NCBI RefSeq assembly: GCF_008802355.1
Contig: NZ_VZRA01000001.1
Location: forward strand, 862,525-926,524
Length of the DNA: 64,000 nt
Source of the DNA: Oryzomonas sagensis
GTDB lineage: Bacteria > Desulfobacterota > Desulfuromonadia > Geobacterales > Pseudopelobacteraceae
Reading direction: 5' to 3'
Both the position numbers and the translations under genes were made by a program. Below the pieces are notes generated by a model. That model did no database searches, was not told where the DNA came from, and saw nothing but the letters and a program-made list of their open reading frames with translations. How positions within the stretch are numbered: the stretch's first letter is position 1; each line of letters begins with the position of its first letter. Of the stretch, positions 56,328 through 64,000 are shown piece by piece.

Positions 56328-57980
56328 ATGGCAGAGTTAGTGAAAAAAGGGTCCCTGGGCCATATCCTCTCGTCTTCACAGATCATCACCGAGTCGGATA
56401 TCGTCAACGCCCTGGAAGAACAGAAACGTTTCGGCATCCGTTTCGGCGAGGCGCTGGTCAACCTGGGGGTCGTCACCCAGGAGGATATCGACTGGGCGCT
56501 CTCCAATCAGTTGGACCTTCCCTACATCCGACTGAAGAAGGAGATGATCGACCCGGAAGCCATTGCCCTTGTGCCGGCCGACGTGGCCCGGACCTATAAC
56601 CTCATCCCCCTGATCTGCACCGGCGGCGAACTGAACGTTGCCGTTGCCGATCCGCTCAACCGGGCGGCGGTCGAAGCGGTCGAGGCCCACACCGGTCTGC
56701 GGGTCAACCTGTCCGTGGCGCTGATCCGGGAGATACGCCAGATGGTCGACGCGTGGTACGGCCCGGTCGGCCAGGAGCGTCTGGGCTTCAGTTCCACCGC
56801 CTTTTCCGACAAGGCCCTCGAGGCCATCAACGACGATATCGGCGGCGACACGCTGCTCAACTATCTGATGGTGTTCATCATCCAGAATCGTCTCTCGTCC
56901 CTCTCCCTGCAACCCCTCGGCGACGAGGTGGCCATCACCGGGAAGCGGGGGGGGATCACCCGTCCCATCGGCACCCTGGCCCCCAATTACTACCCCGACG
57001 TCATCCTCCGGTTGCACAGGAGCGCTGCGATCGGTCCCCTGGCCGAACGGAGCGCCATCGGCCTGCTCCCCTTTACCTACCAATCCCGTCCGGTGACCTT
57101 CCAGGTCGTGGTCATGCAGGGCCAAGGGGGCGACTACGTCACCCTGCGGACCCATGTCAGCGCCACCGTTCCTCCCCGGGTAGCCGAGCTGCACCTGCCG
57201 GTGGCCCAGGAGGCCGCCTTCAACCGGATGGCCCGGGCGCATCGGGGCATTACCTTTTTCGCCTCGCGCAACAGCCAGGAACGGTGCCGTTTCATGGATC
57301 TCATGCTGGAGGAGGCCGATACCGCCGGAAAGAACGTCATCATCCTGGGAGAAGGGCCGGGGCGGATGAACAAGCGGTTTCCGCGCATCCCCCTGCCCCG
57401 TTCCGAGGCGGACCGGGCCCGGCTGATCATGGACGCCCTGGACCATGACCCGGATGTGCTGGTGATCGAGGACGCCACCGAGGGGATGCCCTTCACCGCA
57501 GCCTGCCGCGCCGCCATGCGCGGCAAACTGGTGCTCGCCGGCCTGGAGATACGCGGCACCCGTAATGTCCTGCGGCACCTCCTGCTCTACCAACAGAAAA
57601 ACTACTTCCTGTCGGGGTTCGTCAACGGTCTGGTCTCCTTCAAGGGGATCCAAATTCTCTGCCCCGCGTGCCGGACCGCCTACGTCCCGCCGCAGGAGGA
57701 GCAGGCCGTCATGCATCTGGACCAGCCCCCGGCCGGTTTCTACCGCACCAGCGGCTGCGACGAGTGCGGCCACAGCGGATTCAGCACGCGGCGTTTCCTG
57801 GTGGACGCGCTGGTATTCGACGACGAATTCCTGCGGGTCTTCACACAGTCATCGGATGTGACGGCCCTGGACAATTACCTGCGCCAGGTGGAGTATCACG
57901 GTAGCGACCAGGAAGGGTTGCGGCTTTTGATGGAGGGGAAGGTGTCGCCGGAGGAGTACATAGCCTCGGTGGTACTGTAA
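56328..57980 (+). CDS. GspE/PilB-like protein lacking ATPase motifs (putative pseudo-enzyme)
   Basis: 550 aa. The N-terminal MshEN/GspE-N region is normal (RFGEALVNLGVVTQEDIDWALSNQ and a DPEAIALVPADVARTYNLIP stretch). In the C-terminal ATPase domain Walker A GPTGSGKT is replaced by FFASRNSQERCRF, the Walker B-like site reads PDVLVIEDATEG, and the His-box STLHTN reads AGLEIR. The zinc motif CPACRTAY...CDECGHSGF remains. It is likely a non-hydrolysing relative of PilB/GspE with a regulatory or scaffold role (inference). Located directly before pilT. AGGAGGG before the ATG. Confidence 0.8.
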   Translation: MAELVKKGSLGHILSSSQIITESDIVNALEEQKRFGIRFGEALVNLGVVTQEDIDWALSNQLDLPYIRLKKEMIDPEAIALVPADVARTYNLIPLICTGGELNVAVADPLNRAAVEAVEAHTGLRVNLSVALIREIRQMVDAWYGPVGQERLGFSSTAFSDKALEAINDDIGGDTLLNYLMVFIIQNRLSSLSLQPLGDEVAITGKRGGITRPIGTLAPNYYPDVILRLHRSAAIGPLAERSAIGLLPFTYQSRPVTFQVVVMQGQGGDYVTLRTHVSATVPPRVAELHLPVAQEAAFNRMARAHRGITFFASRNSQERCRFMDLMLEEADTAGKNVIILGEGPGRMNKRFPRIPLPRSEADRARLIMDALDHDPDVLVIEDATEGMPFTAACRAAMRGKLVLAGLEIRGTRNVLRHLLLYQQKNYFLSGFVNGLVSFKGIQILCPACRTAYVPPQEEQAVMHLDQPPAGFYRTSGCDECGHSGFSTRRFLVDALVFDDEFLRVFTQSSDVTALDNYLRQVEYHGSDQEGLRLLMEGKVSPEEYIASVVL

Positions 57981-57998
57981 GCCGCGCCCGTATTCACG

Positions 57999-58131
57999 GC
58001 ATCTTTGCCCCGGCCTCAATCGCAAAATCCGTAGGCGTTGCCCTTGCTACGCCTGCGGTTTTGCTCAATCGGCCAGGTCAAATCTGCCGCAAATCCGGGC
58101 GCGGTCCTCGCGGCAGTTAGTTACGGACAAG
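57999..58131. repeat. Dispersed 133-bp intergenic repeat, copy 2
   Basis: Same length and orientation as the copy at 3192-3324, about 6 mismatches (~95% identity). Lies between the GspE-like gene and pilT, giving an open frame that runs into pilT and can mislead start calls. Confidence 0.9.
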
Positions 58132-58163
58132 TATTTCCTTGGGAACAGTGGAGGGATCCCAAC

Positions 58164-59255
58164 ATGGCTAAGATCGATGCGCTTTTCAGGATGATGAGGG
58201 AGCAGGGGGCGTCGGACCTGCATCTCTCCACCGGGAATCCGCCTATTTTCCGTCTGAACGGCGAGATGGTGCGGCTTAACTTCAAAAGCCTGGCACATGA
58301 AGAACTCCGGGAGGTCCTGTTCGAGATCCTGGACGAAAAACAGCGCGCCCAGTTCGAGGCCACCAAGGACCTGGACTTTGCCTACTCCGTGCCCGACCTG
58401 GCCCGGTTCCGCGGCAACATCTTCATGCAGCACCGCGGCATCGCCGGCGTGTTTCGCATCATTCCCACCAAGATTCTCTCGGCCGACGACCTCCATCTGC
58501 CGGAGGGGGTGCGGCGCATGACCAACTTCAAGAAGGGGCTGGTGCTGGTGACCGGGCCGACCGGTTCGGGAAAGTCCACCACCCTGGCGGCCATGATCGA
58601 CCTGATCAATTCCACCCGCAAGGAACACATCCTGACCCTTGAGGACCCGTTGGAGTTCATCCACGAGAACAAACAGTCCCTCCTGAACCAGCGCCAGATC
58701 GGCGAGCATACGGAAAGCTTCGCCTCGGCCCTGCGCGCGGCCCTGCGCGAAGACCCGGACATCATCCTGGTGGGGGAGATGCGCGACCTGACCACCATCT
58801 CCCTGGCCATGAGCGCCGCCGAAACCGGGCATCTGGTCTTCGGCACCCTGCACACCAACACCGCGGCCAAGACCGTGGACCGTATCATCGACGTCTTCCC
58901 CACCGACCAGCAGGAACAGGTGCGCGCCATGCTGTCCGAATCCCTCAAGGGGGTGGTCTGCCAGCAACTGCTCAAGACCGCCGACGGCAAGGGGCGCACC
59001 GCGGCCCTGGAGATCATGATCGGCACGCCGGCCATCGGCAACCTGATCCGGGAGGGGAAAACCTTTCAGATCCCTTCCATCATCCAGACCGCCAAGAGGG
59101 ATGGCATGCAGCTCATGGACCAGCACCTGCTGGACCTGCTCAAAACCAAGCAAATCAACCCGGAAGAGGCCTACCGCTGTTCCATCGACAAGAAACAGTT
59201 CGAACAGTACCTCCCTGCCCAGCAGGGGGGGGCGCCGGGGATGCCGGGGCATTGA
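58164..59255 (+). CDS. pilT: Twitching motility ATPase PilT
   Basis: 363 aa retraction ATPase of type IV pili. Walker A GPTGSGKST near residue 135, Asp box ILTLEDPLEFIHE, Walker B DIILVGEMRD near residue 202, His box TLHTN, and a C-terminal NLIREGKTFQI (PilT-type AIRNLIREGK). ATG at 58164 with GAGGGA upstream. Many Geobacter have more than one PilT, so this may be one of several. Transcription of this pair could be affected by the repeat upstream. Confidence 0.96.
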   Translation: MAKIDALFRMMREQGASDLHLSTGNPPIFRLNGEMVRLNFKSLAHEELREVLFEILDEKQRAQFEATKDLDFAYSVPDLARFRGNIFMQHRGIAGVFRIIPTKILSADDLHLPEGVRRMTNFKKGLVLVTGPTGSGKSTTLAAMIDLINSTRKEHILTLEDPLEFIHENKQSLLNQRQIGEHTESFASALRAALREDPDIILVGEMRDLTTISLAMSAAETGHLVFGTLHTNTAAKTVDRIIDVFPTDQQEQVRAMLSESLKGVVCQQLLKTADGKGRTAALEIMIGTPAIGNLIREGKTFQIPSIIQTAKRDGMQLMDQHLLDLLKTKQINPEEAYRCSIDKKQFEQYLPAQQGGAPGMPGH

Positions 59256-59454
59256 GGTTGTTGAAAAACAGCCATCAGGCCTTCGTCCTCAAAAACTCCC
59301 TTTGTGCGGCGTAGCGCCCCTCATCCTATCCTTCTCCCCCGGGGAGAAGGGATACCGTTACCCTCCCCCTCCGGGAGAGGGTGGCCAAAGGCCGGGTGAG
59401 GGCCTCCGCGGGGTTTTCTGCGGGTGCGACGATCTGGCTATTTTTGAACAACCT
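59255..59454. repeat. 200-bp element with 19-bp terminal inverted repeats
   Basis: Ends: AGGTTGTTGAAAAACAGCC (59255-59273) and its near-complement GGCTATTTTTGAACAACCT (59436-59454), 17 of 19 pairing. Inside are nested hairpins: CCTTCTCCCCC/GGGGAGAAGG at 59330-59350 and an outer CCCTCATCC/GGGTGAGGG pair. No coding frame. It starts within the pilT stop. A MITE-like or REP-type element. Confidence 0.7.
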
Positions 59455-59469
59455 GGCGTTTCGGCAACC

Positions 59470-59495
59470 TGAAAGGCCCAACATAGGGCCTTTCA
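59470..59495 (+). terminator. Hairpin with GGCCC/GGGCC stem before the methyltransferase
   Basis: TGAAAGGCCC and GGGCCTTTCA are perfect 10-bp arms around ACATA. It may be a terminator or attenuator for the element-to-gene gap. No strong T-run. Confidence 0.45.
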
Positions 59496-59532
59496 GCCAA
59501 TTCCGTCTTCGCAACGCAGGGGGCAGGGCAGC

Positions 59533-60507
59533 ATGAACCACATGGGGGCCTTTCAGGAACTTTTGGCAGCATCACCGGTCATCCTGGCCGAAGGGGCGGT
59601 CATCGAACGCCTGCGGCGCATGCCCGACATCCGCCTGGACGAGCAGGTGGTCAACTCGGCCCTGATCTACGACGACCACGGGCGGTGCGCCCTCGGGCGG
59701 ATCTGCCGCCAGTACCTTGAGATCGGCCGCAACTACGGCCTGCCGCTCCTGCTTTCCACCCCCACCTGGCGTGCCGGTCGCGAGCGTATCGCCGCCGCCG
59801 GGCTGGCCGGCCGCGACCTGAACGGCGACAACTTCCGCTTCCTGGACGGTCTGCGCCGGGAGCAGGGGGATTACGGCAAGAATGTGATCATCGGCGGACT
59901 GATGAGTTGCAAGGGGGATGCCTATAAGCCGGAAGAGGCCCTGAGCGCCCCCGAGGCGCGCGCCTTCCACGCCTGGCAGGCCGAAGCCCTGGCCGCAGCC
60001 GGGGTCGATCTGCTCAAGGCTACCACCCTGCCGGCCCTGAGCGAGGCCATCGGCTTGGCCCAGGCCCTGGCGGCCACCGGGCTCCCCTATCTGATCAGTT
60101 TCGTGGCCCGCCCGCAGGGGACCCTGTTGGACGGCACGCCGCTCAAAGACGCTATCGCCGCCATCGACAGCCAGGCCTCACCGCCGCCCCTGGCCTACCT
60201 GATCAACTGCACCCACGCCTCGGTCTTCCGCCGCGCCCTCTGCCACGAGCGTAACTCGTCACCGCTGGTCAGGGAGCGGGTGATCGGCCTGCTGGCCAAC
60301 ACCGCCGCCCTGAGCCCGGAAGAGCTGGACAACAGCACCGAGCTGGTGGAAGAGGCGCCGGAGCTCTTCGGCGCGGCGGTGGCCGCCCTGCACGGGGATT
60401 TGGGTATGAAGGTGCTGGGAGGGTGCTGCGGTACGGACGAGCGCCATATCGACTCCCTGGCGCGGCGCCTTGCCGCCCGGTTGCCACACGTGCAGGAGGG
60501 GCTATGA
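59533..60507 (+). CDS. Homocysteine S-methyltransferase family protein
   Basis: 324 aa. The zinc site is NCT (YLINCTHASVF near residue 225) plus GGCCGTDERH near the C-terminus. It carries YDDHGRCALGRICRQYLEIG near residue 48. Methyl donor and acceptor are not fixed; S-methylmethionine-homocysteine type is one option. The gene overlaps the next ORF by 4 bases (ATGA), suggesting a two-gene operon. ATG at 59533, with GGGGGCAGGGCAGC just upstream. Confidence 0.87.
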   Translation: MNHMGAFQELLAASPVILAEGAVIERLRRMPDIRLDEQVVNSALIYDDHGRCALGRICRQYLEIGRNYGLPLLLSTPTWRAGRERIAAAGLAGRDLNGDNFRFLDGLRREQGDYGKNVIIGGLMSCKGDAYKPEEALSAPEARAFHAWQAEALAAAGVDLLKATTLPALSEAIGLAQALAATGLPYLISFVARPQGTLLDGTPLKDAIAAIDSQASPPPLAYLINCTHASVFRRALCHERNSSPLVRERVIGLLANTAALSPEELDNSTELVEEAPELFGAAVAALHGDLGMKVLGGCCGTDERHIDSLARRLAARLPHVQEGL

Positions 60508-60776
60508 CTGCCGCCCCGGCTCGGCTGCGCCCCGGCCGTTACCGGCACTACAAGGGAAACGAATACGAGGTGGTCGCCATCGCCCGCCACAGCGAGACCG
60601 AGGAGGAGATGGTGGTCTACCGCCAGTTGTACGGCGACCGCTCCCTGTGGGTCCGGCCGCTCGGCATGTTTCTGGAGGAGGTTCAGGTGGGTGGGCGGCA
60701 GGTGCCGAGATTCCAGTGGGTGGGGGAAGGGCATGGGACACTTGATGGGGGAAATTGGGGAAATTTGAAAGTTTAA
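60504..60776 (+). CDS. DUF1653 domain protein
   Basis: 90 aa, small conserved protein with RPGRYRHYKGNEYEVVAIARHSET and MVVYRQLYGDRSLWVRPLGMF, both of the DUF1653 family. Starts with ATG at 60504 inside the stop of the previous gene. The function of the family is unknown. The last residues and the stop codon sit inside a hairpin. Confidence 0.85.
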   Translation: MTAAPARLRPGRYRHYKGNEYEVVAIARHSETEEEMVVYRQLYGDRSLWVRPLGMFLEEVQVGGRQVPRFQWVGEGHGTLDGGNWGNLKV

Positions 60777-60791
60777 CTTGCAAATTTCCCC
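60757..60791 (+). terminator. Hairpin overlapping the end of the DUF1653 gene
   Basis: GGGGAAATTTG and CAAATTTCCCC are perfect 11-bp arms whose loop carries the TAA stop at 60774-60776. It may end transcription or mark mRNA processing. A second repeat, TCTCGCCAT/ATGGCGAGA, lies at 60798-60830. Confidence 0.5.
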
Positions 60792-60930
60792 CAGTCTTCT
60801 CGCCATCCGAGGTATAACGTTATGGCGAGAGTTTATTATAACCAGCGAATGCACGCAACCGCGCCAAGCCCGCACCCCGTGATCCACACAACCGTTACAG
60901 TCAATCAAACCATCAGATATTGAGGTATTC

Positions 60931-62820
60931 GTGGCACTTATCACCCTTCGCGACATAACCCTGGCCTTCGGCGGGCCACCGCTCTTCGACGGCATCAACC
61001 TCCAGATCGAGCCGGGGGACCGCCTCTGCCTGCTGGGCCGCAACGGCACCGGCAAATCGACGCTGCTCAAGCTGATCGGCGGCGAACTCCCCCTGGAGGG
61101 GGGCGAGATCCAGCGCCAGCAAGGGCTCCGGGTCGCCCTGGTCTCCCAGGATGTGCCCATGGGGGTCGACGGCACGGTCTTCGACGTGGTGGCCTCGGGC
61201 ATGGGCAACGCGGCCGAGCTCTTGGCCGAGTACCACCGGGTCGCCCACCGCCTCTCCCTGGAGGGGAGCGAGGCGCTCCTGGCCGAACTGGAGGAGTTGC
61301 AGCACAAGCTGGAGGAAAGCGGCGGCTGGAGCCTGCACCATGAGGTGGAGCGGGTGTTGAAGCGGCTGCACCTGGACGCCGAGGTCGCTTTCTCTTCACT
61401 CTCCGGCGGCACCAAACGCCGGGTGCTGCTGGCAAAGGCGCTGATCGCCGCACCGGACATCCTGCTCATGGACGAGCCGACCAACCATCTGGACATCGAC
61501 ACCATCCTCTGGCTGGAGGATTTTCTGCTGCATCAGGTCAAGACCCTGGTCTTTGTGACCCATGACCGGGCCTTTGCCCGGCGTTTGGCTAATCGGGTGG
61601 CGGAGCTGGACCGGGGGCGGATTTATGCCTTCAACTGCGGCTACGACGAGTTCGTGGAGCGCCGGGAAGCGCTCTTGGAGGCCGAGGTTACCCGTCAGGC
61701 GCTGTTCGACAAGAAACTGGCCCAGGAAGAGGCCTGGATCAGGCAGGGGATCAAGGCCCGCCGGACCCGGAACGAAGGACGGGTGCGGGCCCTGAAAAGC
61801 CTGCGCGAGGAGTACCGCCAGCGCCGGGAGCGCCAGGGCACGGCCAGGATCCAACTCCAGGAGGGGGAGCGTTCCGGCCGCCTGGTGGCGGAGGTGGAGC
61901 ACGTCTCCTTTGCCTACGACGGCCGTCCGATCATCGCCGACCTGACCACCACCATCATGCGCGGGGACCGGGTGGGGATCATCGGCCCCAACGGCTCGGG
62001 CAAGACCACCCTGCTGCGCCTGCTGCTGGGGGAGTTGACGCCGGACCAGGGCGCGGTCAAGGCGGGCAGCCGCCTGGAGATCGTCTATTTCGACCAGATG
62101 CGGGAACAGCTCGACCCGGACAAAAGCGTACAGGACAACGTGGGGGAGGGGAACGACACCCTGGTGATCAACGGCAAGAGCCGCCACATCATCGGCTATC
62201 TCCAGGACTTCCTGTTCTCACCCGAACGGGCCCGCAGCCCGGTCTCGATCCTCTCCGGCGGCGAGCGCAACCGGCTGCTTTTGGCCAAGTTGTTCACCAA
62301 GCCCTCCAACGTGCTGGTGATGGACGAACCGACCAACGACCTGGACGCCGAGACCCTGGATCTGCTGGAGGACCTGCTCCTGGAGTATTCCGGGACCCTG
62401 CTTCTGGTGAGCCATGACCGGGAGTTTCTCAACAATGTGGTGGGGAGCACGCTGGTACTCTCCGGCAATGGTGCGGTCCGCGAATACGTGGGGGGATACG
62501 ACGACTGGCTCCGCCAGGCCGCCGCGGAGGCGCCCGCTGCCCCCGTTGTTACCTCCAAACCGGCACAGGAGAAGGGGCGGCCCCAGAAGGAGCGCCCCCG
62601 CAAGCTCTCCTTCAAGGAGGAGCGGGAGTTGGCCGCCCTGCCGGACCGCATCGCCGCCCTTGAGGAGGAACAGGGGCGGCTGCACGCCACCCTGGCCGAT
62701 CCAGATTTCTACAAGTCGGCCGGTGCCGAGGTGGCCGCGGTCAACAGTCGGCTTGGGGAGTTGGAGCAGGAGTTGGCCGCCGCCTATGGCCGCTGGGAAG
62801 AGCTGGAGGCGCTGCAATAG
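60931..62820 (+). CDS. uup: ABC-F ATPase (Uup type)
   Basis: 629 aa, GTG start. Two ABC cassettes: Walker A GRNGTGKST near residue 36 and GPNGSGKTT near residue 353; signature LSGGTKRR and LSGGERNR; Walker B ILLMDEPTNHLD and VLVMDEPTNDLD. The linker is charged and helical, and a Uup-like coiled-coil tail with KERPRKLSFKEERELAALP follows. No membrane domain. Such proteins act on ribosomes or DNA; the exact role is not determined. GAGG 7 bases before the start. Confidence 0.93.
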   Translation: MALITLRDITLAFGGPPLFDGINLQIEPGDRLCLLGRNGTGKSTLLKLIGGELPLEGGEIQRQQGLRVALVSQDVPMGVDGTVFDVVASGMGNAAELLAEYHRVAHRLSLEGSEALLAELEELQHKLEESGGWSLHHEVERVLKRLHLDAEVAFSSLSGGTKRRVLLAKALIAAPDILLMDEPTNHLDIDTILWLEDFLLHQVKTLVFVTHDRAFARRLANRVAELDRGRIYAFNCGYDEFVERREALLEAEVTRQALFDKKLAQEEAWIRQGIKARRTRNEGRVRALKSLREEYRQRRERQGTARIQLQEGERSGRLVAEVEHVSFAYDGRPIIADLTTTIMRGDRVGIIGPNGSGKTTLLRLLLGELTPDQGAVKAGSRLEIVYFDQMREQLDPDKSVQDNVGEGNDTLVINGKSRHIIGYLQDFLFSPERARSPVSILSGGERNRLLLAKLFTKPSNVLVMDEPTNDLDAETLDLLEDLLLEYSGTLLLVSHDREFLNNVVGSTLVLSGNGAVREYVGGYDDWLRQAAAEAPAAPVVTSKPAQEKGRPQKERPRKLSFKEERELAALPDRIAALEEEQGRLHATLADPDFYKSAGAEVAAVNSRLGELEQELAAAYGRWEELEALQ

Positions 62821-62879
62821 GATGTGCAATCCGGCGGCCGGGGGGGCCGCCTATCACACGCGAAGCGTACGAGGAAACA

Positions 62880-63341
62880 ATGAAAGTCACGGAAAAGCAA
62901 CTCAAGGCCCGCTGCACCGACCTGAACCTGGGGCCGCTCAAGGACACCGCCTTTGGCCTGAAGATCGAGCGCACCTCCAAGGGGTACACCTGCAGCCTGG
63001 TGTACCGGGACAGTACGCCGCCCGAGATACTGATCGCCGATGCCAGCGCATCGGAAGCCGACGCCTGCATCTCCGGCGTTGCCACCACCTCCACGGTCTA
63101 CAAGGCCATCCAGGGGACCATCAAGCCGGAGTTCGTGCCCCAGGAGGTGTTCGTCAAACAGCATGGCGAGCGCTGCCCCAAGTGCGGCTCCCGGGACATC
63201 AACCCCGGCCACATCACCGCGGCGAAAGGGGAATTGGCACAGTGGCACACCTGCGGCCGCTGCGCCACCGCCTGGCACAACCTCTACCGTCTGACCGGGT
63301 ATGAACTGCCGGTGGTCATGGAGGATGGGGCCGCATCCTGA
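62880..63341 (+). CDS. Zinc-ribbon protein of unknown function
   Basis: 153 aa. The N-terminal 90 residues have no recognised motif. The C-terminal part has RCPKCGSRDINPGH and HTCGRCATAWHN, which resembles the paired CxxC of a four-Cys ribbon (C-P-K-C and C-G-R-C). It follows the ABC-F gene at 60 bp. No function assigned. ATG at 62880 is preceded by GAGGAAA. Confidence 0.6.
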   Translation: MKVTEKQLKARCTDLNLGPLKDTAFGLKIERTSKGYTCSLVYRDSTPPEILIADASASEADACISGVATTSTVYKAIQGTIKPEFVPQEVFVKQHGERCPKCGSRDINPGHITAAKGELAQWHTCGRCATAWHNLYRLTGYELPVVMEDGAAS

Positions 63342-63701
63342 CGGGGCGTGGGAGGATCGGGCCCCTGGCGTAACGCCGGTCGCGGACCGGGATGGTGTTG
63401 GTGATCGATCCCCTCAATCTTGCGCATAATTATATACACCCCCTTTGATCCGGTCCAAAGCCGTCAAAGCCCCATCCGTAGCGGGGTTGTCGTTTTCTAC
63501 CCCTCCACGGGTGTATGGTGTTGCAATACACCTCCCGGCGCGTGCCACCCCCATATCCCGGCCGCGATCTCGCTGTAAAATTATTAAATCAAGTTATGTC
63601 GCAATGTTATGAAACTGGTTTCTCCTGGGGAGTGTTTTGGCACGCACGATGCTAGATAAAGGTCAAGAGCGTAACGGATCACAAAATAAAAGGAGGACGC
63701 C

Positions 63702-63929
63702 ATGAAAACGTTAGCTACCATTATCGGAACCATCGCACCCGCAACCGCATTTGCAGCCTCTGCTCCGCGTGTCGATGACAGCGGGCTCTTCGTCTGGATC
63801 TTTCTCGGCTTTTGTGCGCTGATCGTCGCGGCACAGCTCATGCCGGCCCTCCTGCTCATGTTCGGCATGGCGAAAGGCGTGAAGGGCGTGGTCAAGGGCG
63901 AAGCAAAAACGGCAACACACAAGGCCTAG
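63702..63929 (+). CDS. Small membrane protein
   Basis: 75 aa with a signal-like start (MKTLATIIGTIAPATAFAAS) and one clear transmembrane segment at residues about 30-54 (VWIFLGFCALIVAAQLMPALLLMFG), then a Lys- and Gly-rich tail. AAAGGAGG lies 7 bases upstream. The 360 bp before it hold no other gene; a GTGTAT/ATACAC inverted repeat is at 63511-63531. Family not recognised. Confidence 0.6.
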   Translation: MKTLATIIGTIAPATAFAASAPRVDDSGLFVWIFLGFCALIVAAQLMPALLLMFGMAKGVKGVVKGEAKTATHKA

Positions 63930-63949
63930 CACAAATCAAGGAGGTAACC

Positions 63950-63970
63950 ATGCAACAGGACCTCTGGTGA
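63950..63970 (+). other. Six-codon ORF with perfect SD
   Basis: ATG CAA CAG GAC CTC TGG TGA is preceded by AAGGAGGTAACC. It sits directly before a terminator, and no longer frame is open. A leader peptide or a frameshift remnant are both possible. Confidence 0.3.
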
Positions 63971-63999
63971 AGGGGCCGCGAACCGCGGCCCCTTTTCTT
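63970..63999 (+). terminator. Terminator at the window end
   Basis: AAGGGGCCGCG and CGCGGCCCCTT are perfect 11-bp arms followed by TTCTTT. Confidence 0.85.
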
Positions 64000-64000
64000 T

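Noticed and set aside
58038-58163. Longer N-terminus for PilT starting in the repeat
   Set aside because: The residues are encoded by the dispersed 133-bp repeat and PilT homologues start at the ATG at 58164, which has a clear SD.

Overview
The window looks like chromosomal DNA of a GC-rich member of the Geobacterales (Geobacter or a close relative). The evidence is two multiheme quinol-oxidising cytochromes of the CbcL and ImcH types, two GEMM-I riboswitch aptamers of the Geobacter sort placed before a haem-bearing surface lipoprotein, several chemotaxis and type IV pilus genes, and SD-led starts at high GC. No rRNA, tRNA, CRISPR array, transposase or integrase was seen. The genus is not resolved.

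Layout. 1-9.3 kb: TatD-type hydrolase, a GT2 glycosyltransferase, cardiolipin synthase, an FAH-family protein and gpmI, then a five-repeat fibronectin-III lipoprotein ending in a mono-haem cytochrome domain, preceded by two tandem riboswitches, then ssb. 9.3-13 kb: an AraC regulator divergent from an alcohol dehydrogenase, exported cupin and exported carboxymuconolactone-decarboxylase operon. 13-20 kb: ogt, an ABC exporter, an outer-membrane D15-type protein and a two-component pair (histidine kinase plus NtrC-type regulator). 20-38 kb: an accessory island of TPR proteins, glycosyltransferases, TPR-glycosyltransferase fusions and two methyltransferases, ending at a short flagellin followed by flbT and flaF. 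38-46.5 kb: threonine ammonia-lyase, thioredoxin reductase, the ImcH-like and CbcL-like cytochromes, a class V aminotransferase and small redox or zinc proteins. 46.5-54.9 kb: MBL hydrolase, coaBC, phospholipase-C-like protein, family 4 uracil-DNA glycosylase, an NlpC/P60 hydrolase, and a cheR-mcp-cheW set. 54.9-64 kb: dnaB, a GspE-like protein without its ATPase motifs, pilT, a methyltransferase, an ABC-F ATPase and small proteins.

The most coherent candidate system is the 20-38 kb island. Two intergenic sites match the flagellar sigma-28 pattern, one before the flagellin and one before the TPR protein at 21447. The TPR-fused glycosyltransferases are repetitive, and the largest ends in unpaired half-modules. 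The inference is a flagellin glycan-building island whose glycosyltransferases evolve by module duplication, paired with an alphaproteobacterial-style FlbT/FlaF flagellin control module. A second system is the pair of tandem GEMM-I riboswitches, with an A at the ligand-discriminating position, that appear to control a stalk-like mono-haem lipoprotein. Dispersed repeats include a 133-bp element present twice (about 95% identical) and a 200-bp element with 19-bp terminal inverted repeats.
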